Shown one piece after another: positions 15,132 through 25,067 of a stretch of DNA of 64,000 nt (position 1 is the first letter of the stretch; each line of letters opens with the position of its first letter). The stretch spans positions 33,771-97,770 of the forward strand of contig CAUBOH010000005.1 in assembly GCA_958437495.1 (NCBI GenBank), written 5' to 3'. The DNA is from an uncultured Collinsella sp. Its GTDB lineage: Bacteria > Actinomycetota > Coriobacteriia > Coriobacteriales > Coriobacteriaceae. The position numbers were made by a program, and so were the translations under genes. The notes under the pieces are model-generated. The model saw only the letters and a program-made list of their open reading frames with translations, was not told where the DNA came from and searched no databases.

Positions 15132-15520
15132 TATGCCTCGGTCGAAGGCTCCGCAGCCTCGGTATCGGCCTCGACGGCGTTCTCGACCACGACATCGGCG
15201 GCGGGCGTCACGTTGCCACCCGAGATGGCATCGTTGAGCTGCTCGCGCAGTTGGTCCATGCGCTCGCGGGCCAAATCGACCTTGGCACGCAGGTCATCGG
15301 TCTTAGCGTCGACCATCGGGCCGAAGTCACTGACCGCGGCGCGGGCCTCCTCGGCACTGTGCTCGTAGGTGTCGCGCATGTTATCCCAAGCATCGTTGGC
15401 GATATCGGCAGCCATGGCGCGGGTCTCGGCACCCGAACGCGGGGCCAGGGCAACGCCGATGATAGCGCCGGCGGCAGCACCAAAGAGCGCGCCGGAGACA
15501 AAGCTGAAAGTCTTTCCCAT
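15131..15520 (-). CDS. YtxH family small membrane protein
   Basis: A 129-residue protein. A glycine- and alanine-rich membrane segment near the N-terminus (SGALFGAAAGAIIGVALAPRSG) with the LAPRSG ending is diagnostic for the YtxH family. A long amphipathic coiled-coil stretch (residues 30-100) and an acidic tail follow. The start at 15520 has AGGAGAGG upstream; an ATG two codons earlier is possible. Family members are linked to envelope stress, but their mechanism is unknown. It is the first gene of a pair with the PRC-barrel gene. Confidence 0.8.
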   Translation of the reverse strand: MGKTFSFVSGALFGAAAGAIIGVALAPRSGAETRAMAADIANDAWDNMRDTYEHSAEEARAAVSDFGPMVDAKTDDLRAKVDLARERMDQLREQLNDAISGGNVTPAADVVVENAVEADTEAAEPSTEA

Positions 15521-15656
15521 GATCATTCCTCTCCTGCGGGCACCTCGGTGCCCACCGTTTGAATGCTGTCCATTATACCCGCAGCGCAACACTTGCCGCC
15601 CCGCTCATCTGCGTACGGTAAAAGCGCAGGTAGACGGCGGTGATAAACGCGTGAGT

Positions 15657-16502
15657 TTACTCCTGCGACAGGGCCGGCATGGCCACCGTGGCGGCAGGGT
15701 CCTCGCCGGAGCCGTCCACGAGTGGCAGGCTACCCTCGTGCGCAGGTCCTGCCGGAACCGTTGCCGCACCGCCAAAGACGGCAGCGGGGACCTCGTGGCT
15801 CTCGACGGTCGCGCCTTCGGTATCAATAGCCACCCGCGGCTCGTCGTCAAAGCTGGGAACGCCCTGGGGCTCGGCAAGCTCGGACTCCGGCTCGGCGGTC
15901 GTATCGGAAACGGGCTCGGCGACGGTTTCACTGTCAGCAGCGGCGTCGCCCTCAACAGCATCCTCTGCCACGTCCTCGCCATTCGCGGCAGCGACGACCT
16001 CGTGCGGATCTTTGCCCTCGGCCTCGGCGCGCATGCCCAGCACCAGGTTGCGCAGGCCCGCGACCGTGCCCTCCACGTCGGGAGCCGGCTGATCGGCGTG
16101 CAGGTAGGCCCAGTCCATCATGAAGGTGCCCGAGGACAGCGCACCGATGGCCAGCGCATCATCGGGACACGAAAGCTCAATCTCAAAGACGCGCTCGTCG
16201 TGCTCGCTCACGCGGGTGCGGCCGCACGAAATGCTGCCCGCAAGACCGGTCTCGTTCATGAGCTCGACCGTCACATGCTCAAGCAGGTGGCAAAGCTCGG
16301 TCTGGCCCATGCAGTCCTGGAACTCGCGACCGGAATCACCCAGACACAGGTGCTTGGCAATCGCCGGCACCAGATAGTACACGCGCGCCGTGGCCTCGAT
16401 ATCCTCCGAGGTCATGAGCGGCATGCCGGGGTTCACCAGCACGTGCGCGCAGATCTTGTCCTCGCTGACGGTGACCTTAAGGATGTTGAACAGGCCTGCC
16501 AT
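15657..16502 (-). CDS. Conserved Coriobacterial protein, cyanophycin-synthetase-N-like head and acidic tail
   Basis: A 281-residue protein of unknown function. The first 150 residues look folded. They include the block QTELCHLLEHVTVELMNETG, which resembles the LLEHVALELQ motif of the N domain of cyanophycin synthetase; no ATP-grasp or Mur-ligase domain follows. Residues 160-281 are acidic, Ala/Glu/Pro-rich and probably disordered. The ATG has a strong GGGGAGAG upstream. It lies 24 bp after the CNNM-type transporter gene on the same strand and is probably co-transcribed. The resemblance is by eye and needs a profile comparison. Confidence 0.55.
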   Translation of the reverse strand: MAGLFNILKVTVSEDKICAHVLVNPGMPLMTSEDIEATARVYYLVPAIAKHLCLGDSGREFQDCMGQTELCHLLEHVTVELMNETGLAGSISCGRTRVSEHDERVFEIELSCPDDALAIGALSSGTFMMDWAYLHADQPAPDVEGTVAGLRNLVLGMRAEAEGKDPHEVVAAANGEDVAEDAVEGDAAADSETVAEPVSDTTAEPESELAEPQGVPSFDDEPRVAIDTEGATVESHEVPAAVFGGAATVPAGPAHEGSLPLVDGSGEDPAATVAMPALSQE

Positions 16503-16526
16503 AACTCTCCCCTACTCTTCCTTGCC

Positions 16527-17900
16527 CTACTCGTCGCCATCGTGCGGATCCACAGAGCCCGCACCCGACGCCGCCGGCTTTTCTGCCGAAGACTCGGAAT
16601 CCTTCTTATCGGTTTCGGCCGGAGCGATCACGCGAATAAGCGAGATGCGCTGGCCACGCATCGACTGCACCTTAAACTTGTACCCCGCAACCTCAAACAC
16701 CTCTCCGATGTCGGGCACCGAGTCGCAAAGCTCCAAAATCCAGCCGGCGATGGTCTCATAATCATCGCTTTCCTCGAGCGGCCAACCAAGCTCAATCGCG
16801 TCATCGCACGAAAAACGCCCATCGACAAGCCACTCGCGGCGTGAGAGGCGCGTGAGGTACTTGTTGTCAGGGTCGAACTCGTCCTCAATCTCGCCAACGA
16901 TCTCCTCGACGATATCTTCGATGGTGATGATGCCGGCCGTGCCGCCGTACTCGTCCACGACGACCACGATCTGGTCGTGCGAGGTCTGCATCTCGGACAG
17001 CAGCGGCAGGATGTCCTTGGTGTCGGGCACAAAGGTGGCATCGCGCAGGTAATCGGCGATGGGCTGGTCACCCTTGCCGTCGAGCGCGGGCTGAATCAGG
17101 TCCTTGATGTGCGCGATGCCCGCGACATTGTCGGGATCCTCGTGGTACACCGGGATGCGGCTGAAGCCGGTCTGGCGCATGGTGGACAGCACGTCGGCGA
17201 CCGTCTCGTCGTCCTCGCACATGGTGGTGTCCACGCGCGGCACCATGACCTCGCGGGCAACGGTGTCGCCCAGGTCGAAGATCTCGTGGATCATGCGCTT
17301 TTCCTCGTCGAGCAGGTCGTCCTGCTCCGAGACCATGTACTTGATCTCTTCCTCCGAGACGTTCTGGCGATCGTCGGCGCTCTTGATGCGCAGAATGCGG
17401 GCCAGACCATCGGAGCAGGCGCCGGTCAGCCACACGAGCGGGCGGGCGATCTTTTGGAACACGGAAAGCGGGCCCACGACTTGCTTGGATACGCCCTCGG
17501 CGTTGGCCAGGCCAATGCGCTTAGGAACCAGCTCGCCGATCACGATGGACACGAAGGCGACCGCGACGGTGATGATGACCGGCGCCAGGCCGCGCGCGAT
17601 GGCGGAGAGCGGCGCGATGCCAAAGCTCGTGAGCCAAGCGGCGAGTGGGTCGGACAGGCTCGTCGAGGCGACAGCGGACGAGGCGAAGCCCACGAGCGTG
17701 ATGGCAACCTGGATGGTGGCGAGCAGCTCGTCGGAATCGGCGGCCAGCTTAACGGCGCGCTCGGCGCGCTTGTCGCCTTCCTCGGCCTCATGCTCCAGCA
17801 CGGCGCGCTTGGCCGTGGTGAGTGCCATCTCAGACATAGAGAAGTAGCCGTTGATGAGCGTTAAAACGAGCGTGGTAATAAGGGAGATGGTTATGTCCAT
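16527..17900 (-). CDS. CNNM/CorC family (HlyC-type) transporter
   Basis: A 457-residue membrane protein. It has a DUF21 transmembrane domain (residues 1-190, four segments, starting MDITISLITTLVLTLINGYF), a CBS pair (about 205-330, with VPRVDTTMCEDDETVADVL and VDEYGGTAGIITIEDIVEEIVGEI), and a CorC_HlyC domain (about 345-435). This layout is typical of bacterial Mg2+/Co2+ efflux proteins related to CNNM. The GGTAGIIT block is the hallmark of the second CBS. The acidic C-terminus ends with DPHDGDE. With the MgtE-like/NRMT pair 4 kb away, the window has two Mg-linked loci. A small conserved protein follows 24 bp downstream. Confidence 0.92.
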   Translation of the reverse strand: MDITISLITTLVLTLINGYFSMSEMALTTAKRAVLEHEAEEGDKRAERAVKLAADSDELLATIQVAITLVGFASSAVASTSLSDPLAAWLTSFGIAPLSAIARGLAPVIITVAVAFVSIVIGELVPKRIGLANAEGVSKQVVGPLSVFQKIARPLVWLTGACSDGLARILRIKSADDRQNVSEEEIKYMVSEQDDLLDEEKRMIHEIFDLGDTVAREVMVPRVDTTMCEDDETVADVLSTMRQTGFSRIPVYHEDPDNVAGIAHIKDLIQPALDGKGDQPIADYLRDATFVPDTKDILPLLSEMQTSHDQIVVVVDEYGGTAGIITIEDIVEEIVGEIEDEFDPDNKYLTRLSRREWLVDGRFSCDDAIELGWPLEESDDYETIAGWILELCDSVPDIGEVFEVAGYKFKVQSMRGQRISLIRVIAPAETDKKDSESSAEKPAASGAGSVDPHDGDE

Positions 17901-18014
17901 CGGAAGTTTCTCGAACCTCCAAGATTCGGGACGTTAGGTAGTAAGCGTAGGTGACGGATAGGGCAGTTGCGCCCAACGGCCGTTTGGATGGGTCCGCGGG
18001 CACAGACGCGATCG

Positions 18015-18698
18015 CTAGATTACGAAGAGGATCACCGCCATGAACTGGAAGATACTGCCGGCGAGCACCCACAGGTGAAACACGCTGTGCAGATAACGCA
18101 CGTTTTTGGCGATATAGAACGGCACGCCCACGGTGTAGCACACGCCGCCGACAGCGAGCAGGGCAAGTGCCACGGGGTTGAGCAGCGACACGAGCTCGGG
18201 CAGCTTAAAGACGACGAGCCAGCCCATCAGCAGATAGACCAGGCCGCTTACCCAATGCGGCTGGCGCTCGCGCAAAAAGCACTCGAGGGCGATCCCGACG
18301 ATGGCGATGGCCCATACGGCAAAAAACAGCACGGGACCACCGTCGTTTGCCAGCGTGATGAGGCAAAACGGCGTATAGCTGCCAGCTATGAGCAGGTAGA
18401 TGCAGCTGTGGTCGATGATGCGAAACACACGCTTAGCGCCCGCGGGCTGAATCGCATGGTAGAGCGTGGAGGCAAGGTATTCGAGAATAATGCTGGCACC
18501 GTAGACGATTGCCGCGGCCATATGCGCCGGACCGCCACCGCGCAGGGCAGCGAATACGATTAGGAGCACCAGGCCCGCGATACCCAGCAGGCAGCCGACA
18601 CCATGGGTAACGGAGTTCATGATCTCCTCGCCCACCGTGTAGTGCGGAACGGCCGCGGCCTTGGGTCGCGGCTTGGAACTGTCGCTCGAATCGGACAT
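18015..18698 (-). CDS. Hemolysin III / PAQR family membrane protein
   Basis: A 227-residue integral membrane protein with seven predicted segments. The PAQR metal-site motifs are present. These are NSVTHGVG near the first segment (E and H pattern), TLYHAIQ, IIDHSCIYLLIAGSYTPF in the middle, and HSVFHLWVLAGS near the C-terminus with two His. Bacterial members are annotated hemolysin III, but the usual role is unknown and may be zinc-dependent membrane homeostasis. The first candidate start is TTG at 18716; the ATG at 18698 with an upstream GGAGG at long spacing is preferred. The gene is divergent from the alpha/beta hydrolase. Confidence 0.9.
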   Translation of the reverse strand: MSDSSDSSKPRPKAAAVPHYTVGEEIMNSVTHGVGCLLGIAGLVLLIVFAALRGGGPAHMAAAIVYGASIILEYLASTLYHAIQPAGAKRVFRIIDHSCIYLLIAGSYTPFCLITLANDGGPVLFFAVWAIAIVGIALECFLRERQPHWVSGLVYLLMGWLVVFKLPELVSLLNPVALALLAVGGVCYTVGVPFYIAKNVRYLHSVFHLWVLAGSIFQFMAVILFVI

Positions 18699-18805
18699 GC
18701 CGGTTACATCCTCCAACGTAAATAGTTCTCAACACTATATCAAAGCGTCTGGGTACGTGCGAAATTTGCACCATACGTGACCCTTTGTTTACCCATTCTT
18801 TGCTT

Positions 18806-18864
18806 GTTGACGCATCAACGGCGAACGTCCATAATGCGCTTGTTTTAAATGTTGATGTATCAAC
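18806..18864 (+). promoter_or_regulatory. Promoter with two identical-type palindromic operators
   Basis: TTGACG (18807-18812), a 17-nt spacer and CATAAT (18830-18835) form a good sigma-70-type promoter. A 14-bp palindrome GTTGACGCATCAAC (18806-18819) overlaps the -35. A second one, GTTGATGTATCAAC (18851-18864), lies just past the expected transcription start. The centres are 45 bp apart. The half-site resembles operators of MarR-type repressors. No regulator gene is adjacent. Confidence 0.8.
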
Positions 18865-18884
18865 ATCTTTAAGGAGAACCGTAA

Positions 18885-19850
18885 ATGCCTCAAAGCGCAC
18901 ACCCCCATCGAAAACTTAAGATAACCGTCGTTGTTGCGCTGGCGCTTGTTGTCACGTTGCTCGGATTTGCCGGCAACTTTTTGTTTGACTTTGCCCTGAA
19001 CCCCCAAGCGCCGTACACCATGAAGATGATGCAGGATGGCAAGGACGACAAAAAAGGTGAGCAGCCGGATGCCGAGGAAACCGAGGCGCGGGCATGGTTT
19101 AAAGAGAATCGCGAGAGCAGCAGCCTCACCGCAGTTGACGGAACCGAGCTTGCCGCTTGGTATTTTGCCGCCCCAGAGACCACGCACAATTACGCTGTCT
19201 GCTTACACGGATACACCGATGAGCCTATCGGTATGGCCCGATACGCCAAACGATTCCATGACCGCGGCATGAACGTACTCGCACCCGCCGCTCGCGCCCA
19301 CGAGCGCTCCGGCGGCGACTATATCGGCATGGGCTGGCCTGAGCGCCTTGACATCGTCGCATGGATCGAGCGAATCGTTCAAGCTGATCCCGAGGCGCGC
19401 ATCCTGGTCTTTGGCGAGTCGATGGGTGCAGCAACTGCCATGAACGTCGCAGGGGAATCTCTGCCCGCAAACGTAAAATGCATTATCGAGGACTGCGGTT
19501 ATACGAGTGTTTGGGACGAGTTCTCTCTGCAGCTCAAGGACGTGTTCGGCCTGCCCAGCTTTCCCTTGCTCGATGTAGCAAACTTGGTGTGCAACGTGCG
19601 CGCGGGCTACGACTTTCATAAGGCGAGCAGTGTGGAGCAACTCAAACACGCGACGGTTCCCATGCTGTTTATCCACGGCGACCAGGACACCTTTGTGCCG
19701 TACAGCATGCTCGACCAAAACTACGACGCGTGCGCCAGCAAGGTCAAGCAAAAGCTCACCATTCATGGCGCCACCCACGCCAAGAGTGCGCAAGTTGACC
19801 CCGAGCTCTACTGGAACACAGTCAACAACTTCCTCGACGAGTATTTTTAG
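18885..19850 (+). CDS. Membrane-anchored alpha/beta hydrolase
   Basis: A 321-residue protein with an N-terminal membrane anchor (about residues 10-32) and an extracytoplasmic alpha/beta-hydrolase domain of the S9/BAAT-like lineage. The nucleophile elbow is GESMG. The oxyanion region is LHGYTDEP. The acid is Asp in FIHGDQDTFVP and the catalytic His is in HGATHAKS, so the triad is complete. AAGGAG precedes the ATG. Transcription starts from the operator-bracketed promoter just upstream, so expression is probably repressed until an inducer appears. The substrate is unknown; related proteins are lipases, esterases or peptidases. Confidence 0.88.
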   Translation: MPQSAHPHRKLKITVVVALALVVTLLGFAGNFLFDFALNPQAPYTMKMMQDGKDDKKGEQPDAEETEARAWFKENRESSSLTAVDGTELAAWYFAAPETTHNYAVCLHGYTDEPIGMARYAKRFHDRGMNVLAPAARAHERSGGDYIGMGWPERLDIVAWIERIVQADPEARILVFGESMGAATAMNVAGESLPANVKCIIEDCGYTSVWDEFSLQLKDVFGLPSFPLLDVANLVCNVRAGYDFHKASSVEQLKHATVPMLFIHGDQDTFVPYSMLDQNYDACASKVKQKLTIHGATHAKSAQVDPELYWNTVNNFLDEYF

Positions 19851-19900
19851 GCAAATAGTACGGTTTACTGGTCTATCTGACCCCCTAGCACTTCCGAAAA

Positions 19901-19935
19901 GCCGCCCGCGAGCGTTGTGCTCGCGGGCGGCTTTT
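19901..19935 (+). terminator. Intrinsic terminator of hydrolase gene
   Basis: A 13-bp perfect stem (GCCGCCCGCGAGC / GCTCGCGGGCGGC), a 5-nt loop and then TTTT. Confidence 0.9.
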
Positions 19936-19982
19936 GCTCAACTAACGCTACAAAGGCGCTTGTTTTGTCCAATAGCTAGGCG

Positions 19983-21188
19983 CTACTTGACCTCGATGAG
20001 CTCATACTCGCTCGTGCCCAGGCCGATCTTTTCGGCGTGCGCGATGCACGCGCGCCAGTCGGTGTCGGGATGCGTGATGCAGAAGGGGTCACGCGCCTGC
20101 TCGCCCTCCAGATGCTCGTGGTTGTGCTCCATCTTGGCCGCGCTATCGGTGAGCTCGGTGTTGGGCAGCGGCTCGGATGCCATGACGGCATCGGCGCAGG
20201 CCTGGTCGATGGCGACCGGGTCGAAGCTCGCGAACATGCCGATATCGTTGACGATAGGCGTGTCGTTTTCGGGATGGCAATCGCAGTTGGGGCTGATATC
20301 CATGGCAAGCGAGATATGGAAGCTCGGGCGATCCTGGACAACGGCCTTCGTATACTCGGCGATCTTGTAGTTGAGCACGTCGGCCGCAGCATCATAGCCG
20401 GGCTTGATGGCGTCCTGGTTGCACACGCCGATGCAGCGGCCGCAGCCCACGCAGCGATCATGGTCGATGGCAGCCACGTGGACCGTGCGGGTGTTGCCGT
20501 TGGCAAGCTCGCGCTCGCGGGTGTCGTCGAACGAGATAGCGTTGTGCGCGCAGATCTTTTCGCAGGCACGGCAGCCAATGCAGTGCTCGGTCGCGACGTT
20601 CGGCTTGCCGGCGGCATGCTGCTCCATCTTGCCGGCTCGGCTGCCACCTCCCATGCCCAGGTTCTTCATGGCACCGCCAAAACCGGCCTGCTCATGACCC
20701 TTAAAGTGGGTGAGGCTGATTACGATGTCGGCATCCATGAGTGCCTGGCCGATCTTTGCCTCGCGCACGTACTCGCCGCCCTCGACCGGAACGAGTGCCT
20801 CGTCGGTGCCCTTGAGGCCGTCGGCGATGATGATCTGGCAACCCGTGGCATACGGGGTAAAGCCGTTCTGATAAGCGGTGTCGATGTGCTCGAGCGCGTT
20901 TTTGCGGCTGCCCACATAGAGCGTGTTGCAGTCGGTGAGAAAGGGCTTGCCGCCCAGCTCCTTCACCACGTCGGCGACGGCGCGGGCGTAGTTAGGGCGC
21001 AGAAAGCTCAGGTTACCCAGCTCGCCAAAGTGAATCTTGATGGCAACGAACTTGTTCTCAAAGTCGATCTGCTCGATACCGGCGCGACGGATGAGGCGCT
21101 TGAGTTTGTCGAGCTGGCTCTCGCGAGCATGCGTGCGCAGGTTGGTAAAGTACACCTTAGCGGGTGCTGCGGGTGCAGTTGCGGTCAT
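19983..21188 (-). CDS. DUF362 protein with two 4Fe-4S ferredoxin clusters
   Basis: A 401-residue cytoplasmic protein. The DUF362 part (residues about 45-190) contains KIHFGELGNLSFLRP and SLTHFKGHEQAGFGGAMKNL. Two ferredoxin-type motifs follow: CIGCRACEKICAHNAI (about 208) and CVGCGRCIGVCNQDAI (about 250). The C-terminal region keeps more DUF362 sequence and ends with a His/Glu-rich stretch. Such proteins are common in anaerobes and are thought to move electrons, but no reaction is established. A Shine-Dalgarno GAGGGG lies before the ATG. It appears monocistronic; a family B repeat separates it from the upstream exporter gene. Confidence 0.85.
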   Translation of the reverse strand: MTATAPAAPAKVYFTNLRTHARESQLDKLKRLIRRAGIEQIDFENKFVAIKIHFGELGNLSFLRPNYARAVADVVKELGGKPFLTDCNTLYVGSRKNALEHIDTAYQNGFTPYATGCQIIIADGLKGTDEALVPVEGGEYVREAKIGQALMDADIVISLTHFKGHEQAGFGGAMKNLGMGGGSRAGKMEQHAAGKPNVATEHCIGCRACEKICAHNAISFDDTRERELANGNTRTVHVAAIDHDRCVGCGRCIGVCNQDAIKPGYDAAADVLNYKIAEYTKAVVQDRPSFHISLAMDISPNCDCHPENDTPIVNDIGMFASFDPVAIDQACADAVMASEPLPNTELTDSAAKMEHNHEHLEGEQARDPFCITHPDTDWRACIAHAEKIGLGTSEYELIEVK

Positions 21189-21284
21189 AGATCTATCCCC
21201 TCGGTCTATATGGCGTTACAGACATAAGAGGATGGTACCCGTTGAAGTAGGGTCGAAGTCAAGCGCAACACCGAGTCGTTAGGC

Positions 21285-21405
21285 ACTCATTGGGGACAGA
21301 CTTAAATGAGTGCCGCCAGGGACAGTCCTTGCCAGCCCGGCCGGCGAGCCAGCGAATCGGCAAAGACTGTCCCCAACGACTAGTCGTTTAAGACCGTCCC
21401 CAATG
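21285..21405. repeat. Family B nested palindrome (B1)
   Basis: Outer arms begin CATTGGGGAC at 21288 and end GTCCCCAATG at 21405. Inner arms are GGGACAGTCCTTGCC and GGCAAAGACTGTCCC around a GC-rich core. The element ends 1 bp before the stop codon of the FtsX-type gene. Second copy at 24891-25058. Confidence 0.85.
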
Positions 21406-21406
21406 G

Positions 21407-24073
21407 CTACTCTTGCACCTTGAGGGCTTCGGCCAGACTGACGCGCTTGATAGAACGCGTGTGTAGCAGCGCCACGACCAGGTAGGTCGCAAAGCCAATG
21501 CCGACGCATGCAGCCATAGACCAAGCAGGCACGTAGATCTCGATATTGCCGTTGTAGGCGAGCAGCATCGAGCGAAAGATGGCCGTGAGCGAGCCAATAA
21601 TGACTGGCAGGCTCAGCACGAGCGACGCCGCCACGCACAGCGTGATCGAGCGGATGTACAGATGCGAGATCTCGCTATCTCGATAGCCAAAGACTTTCAT
21701 ATAGCTGATCGAACGGGCGCTGTGGTCGATCACGGCCTTGGTCAGCAGGTACATAAACAGCAGGAAGATAAACACCGCGAGCCCGACCATCATGCCAATC
21801 ATTTTGCTCATCATGCCGATGAACTGGTCGCCCACGGCGCGCATGTCGTCGGGCGTGGTGTCGCCGGCAAAGTAACGAGCATCGAGGTCGAGCTTCTCGT
21901 CGCTCACATAGCCGTTAAAGTAGGCGGCGTCGTTGTCGAACAGCTCGTTAAAGTCGTCGATACTCATATAGATATTCATGTCCGACTTGGAGCCCCAGGC
22001 ACAGTCCTTGCCCGCATACCCAAGGGAATAATGCTCGCCCTCGTACTTGTCGCTGAGCGCGACCTTCTGGCCCTCGCTCCAGCCAAACTTATCGAGCAGA
22101 CCGCCGCCAAAGACGACGCGCCCATCGCCGACGTCGAGGTCTTTCCAATAACGCGAATCGGATGAAATGCCGTAGATGGAAATCGTCTCCTCGCCATTAC
22201 CATCGCCACGGTCGTATTGCAGCTGGTAAACGGCGTATTTCTCGGCCTGCGCGATTGCGCCCGCGCCGTTATCGGTCGTATTGACCGGGTGGATATCGTC
22301 GTTGTCAGTGTCGATCTTAGAGGCCTTGTCAATCAGGTCGATAGCCTCGTCGCGGTTGCAGCCGAGGGCATCGGCAAGATCGTCAAGGCGCGCGTAGAGC
22401 GCATCCTTCTTGTCCTGGACCTTGGCAAGCGCATCCTGCGCCGCAGTCAGGCTCTCGGCAGACGGAGATGCGGTCGCGGCATCGGCTGCCGCCTGCGCCG
22501 CATCGGCCGCGTCGTCAAGCTCGTCATCGGCATCCTGGGCGGCGGAAAGCAGCGCACCGTCAACCGATTGCAAGCGCTCGAGTGCCGACCACTGCTCGCG
22601 CTCCTCGGCAGTGCCCTCGAGCTCCAGCGGAGCTTTGAGCGTGTACTGGTGCTCGGCGACCAGGCTCGTCTCGAGGTTGTCGGCGTAGTGCGTCATCGTG
22701 GGCAGAATCGCCAGGCCAAAGAGCAGTAGCAGCGACGCAAACGCAATGCCCACGAAGAGCGTGGCAAAGTTGCCCAGGTTGCGCAGGAAGATACGCAGGC
22801 GGAAGCGGGAAACAAAACCCATGCGCTCCGGCAGCTGCAGGCCACGCTTGGTGCCCGATTTGCCGCTCGCCTCGTGACGAAGGAACTGCAACGGCGTCTT
22901 GCCCATTTTGCGAAACAGGCCCACCAGCGTGATGAGGATGAGCGCGGCGGCGGGAACCACGGCGCACTTCACAAAGATCTCCCAGCTCCAGTACACCTGG
23001 AAGGGCGGCAGGCTGTACGAACCGTAATAGAGACTGCGCATGGGCTCGGTAAAGAACACAATGCCGAGCGCAGTGCCCAAAAGCGCCGAGACCACGCCCA
23101 CGATGGCGGGAAGTGCCAGGTAGTGCAGCACGATCTCGCGTCGACGATAGCCGCTGGCGAGCAGCGTGCCGATGATGGCGCTCTCCTCCTCGATGGTGGC
23201 GTCGGTAAGGACCACAAAGACAAACGCCATGATCACGATGATAATGTCGAGCAGCGTCATCCACATCATGGAGTCGCCGTCTACGTCGTCGCGCGCGTAG
23301 CCAATACCCTGGTTGGAATCGGCATCGATCAGATCGTCCACGCGCGCATCGGCATCGGTCAGCGCCTCGACCATATCCTGCTCGGCATCGATGCGGTCCG
23401 CGGTGGGGAGGTCGCGATCGGCAAAGGTGAAGGAGTAGGTGTAGGCGGGTGCGCCGCCGGCATCCTCGAGCGCGGCAAAGCCAGCGTCGGTAACCTCGGC
23501 AACACCATAGGTGACGGTGTTGATCGTAAAGTCGGAGTTGTTGAGGAACAACGCCTGGCTATCGGGCTGGGTCATGATGCCGCAGATGGTGTAGGCTCGG
23601 CCCTCGAGCTCGACTTTATCGCCGATGGCGAGGTCGTTATTGGTGGCAAAGACGCGGTCGATGGCCACCTCGTCGTCCGCCTTTGGCTGCTTGCCTTCGC
23701 AGTAGGACGCAATGTCGACCTTGGTGCGATGCGCGTAGGTGCGCAGGGTGCGCTTGGTGCCGTCGTCGCCGGACGCCTTTTTGATGATGGCGTCGATGGA
23801 GAAGTTCTTGTAGAGCGTAACGCCGCCGACGTCGTCTGCCGCGCCCTCGGCTGCCTTGAGCTGGTCGTCGGTAGCCTCGAAGGAGGTGGTCACGCGGCCG
23901 TCCTCAATCGTGTACGCATCGCGCATGTCGTCGATAAGGCAACCGATGGAATGCGCCGCGAGCAAAAAGCCCGAGGTGAGAGCGATGCTCCCGCACATAA
24001 GCAAAAAGATGCCCAGGTACTTGCCGATATTGCGGCGCAGCTCGCGCGGGAGGCGTTTTGCGAGAGGTGTCAT
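21407..24073 (-). CDS. FtsX/MacB-family ABC transporter permease
   Basis: An 888-residue permease with two FtsX domains. It has an N-terminal membrane segment (residues 20-45), a large extracytoplasmic domain, three segments near 285-400, a second membrane block from about 415, another extracytoplasmic region with an Ala/Asp-rich coiled coil (about 520-600), and the final FtsX three-segment block (about 770-885) ending RVSLAEALKVQE. The start at 24073 gives MTPLAKRLPRELRRNIGKYLG, typical of this class. It begins 8 bp after its ATPase partner. Such MacB-like pairs export peptides or lipids or respond to envelope stress; the cargo is unknown. Confidence 0.9.
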   Translation of the reverse strand: MTPLAKRLPRELRRNIGKYLGIFLLMCGSIALTSGFLLAAHSIGCLIDDMRDAYTIEDGRVTTSFEATDDQLKAAEGAADDVGGVTLYKNFSIDAIIKKASGDDGTKRTLRTYAHRTKVDIASYCEGKQPKADDEVAIDRVFATNNDLAIGDKVELEGRAYTICGIMTQPDSQALFLNNSDFTINTVTYGVAEVTDAGFAALEDAGGAPAYTYSFTFADRDLPTADRIDAEQDMVEALTDADARVDDLIDADSNQGIGYARDDVDGDSMMWMTLLDIIIVIMAFVFVVLTDATIEEESAIIGTLLASGYRRREIVLHYLALPAIVGVVSALLGTALGIVFFTEPMRSLYYGSYSLPPFQVYWSWEIFVKCAVVPAAALILITLVGLFRKMGKTPLQFLRHEASGKSGTKRGLQLPERMGFVSRFRLRIFLRNLGNFATLFVGIAFASLLLLFGLAILPTMTHYADNLETSLVAEHQYTLKAPLELEGTAEEREQWSALERLQSVDGALLSAAQDADDELDDAADAAQAAADAATASPSAESLTAAQDALAKVQDKKDALYARLDDLADALGCNRDEAIDLIDKASKIDTDNDDIHPVNTTDNGAGAIAQAEKYAVYQLQYDRGDGNGEETISIYGISSDSRYWKDLDVGDGRVVFGGGLLDKFGWSEGQKVALSDKYEGEHYSLGYAGKDCAWGSKSDMNIYMSIDDFNELFDNDAAYFNGYVSDEKLDLDARYFAGDTTPDDMRAVGDQFIGMMSKMIGMMVGLAVFIFLLFMYLLTKAVIDHSARSISYMKVFGYRDSEISHLYIRSITLCVAASLVLSLPVIIGSLTAIFRSMLLAYNGNIEIYVPAWSMAACVGIGFATYLVVALLHTRSIKRVSLAEALKVQE

Positions 24074-24081
24074 GGCGTCGC

Positions 24082-24795
<714 letters not shown>

Positions 24796-24890
24796 GCTAT
24801 CCCCCGTTGTTAGCCTTCTGCTACTTTTCTAGGGTAATAGTAAACCCAGGCGAACTATTTTTAAGCGACAGGCGCGACTTTTTCCAACCT

Positions 24891-25058
24891 ACTCATTGGG
24901 GACAGACTTAAATGAGTGAAATCGCTCATTTAAGTCTGTCCCCAATGAGTGGTCCCAAAGGCCGGCATATTGGGACAGTCCTTGCCAGCCCGGCCGACGA
25001 GCCGTCGAATCGGCAAAGACTGTCCCCGATGACTAGTCGTTTAAGAACGTCCCCAATG
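24891..25058. repeat. Family B nested palindrome (B2), with 26-bp perfect stem
   Basis: 24891-24916 and 24925-24950 are perfect 26-nt inverted repeats (beginning ACTCATTGGGGACAGACTTA) with an 8-nt loop. The rest repeats the B1 inner arms GGGACAGTCCTTGCC / GGCAAAGACTGTCCC and the end GTCCCCAATG. It is 47 bp longer than B1 because of the extra hairpin arm. Confidence 0.9.
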
Positions 25059-25067
25059 ATTAGGTGG

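Noticed and set aside
13248..15368. Plus-strand frame of 706 codons
   Set aside because: It spans two real minus-strand genes and their intergenic terminator, which no true gene would do.
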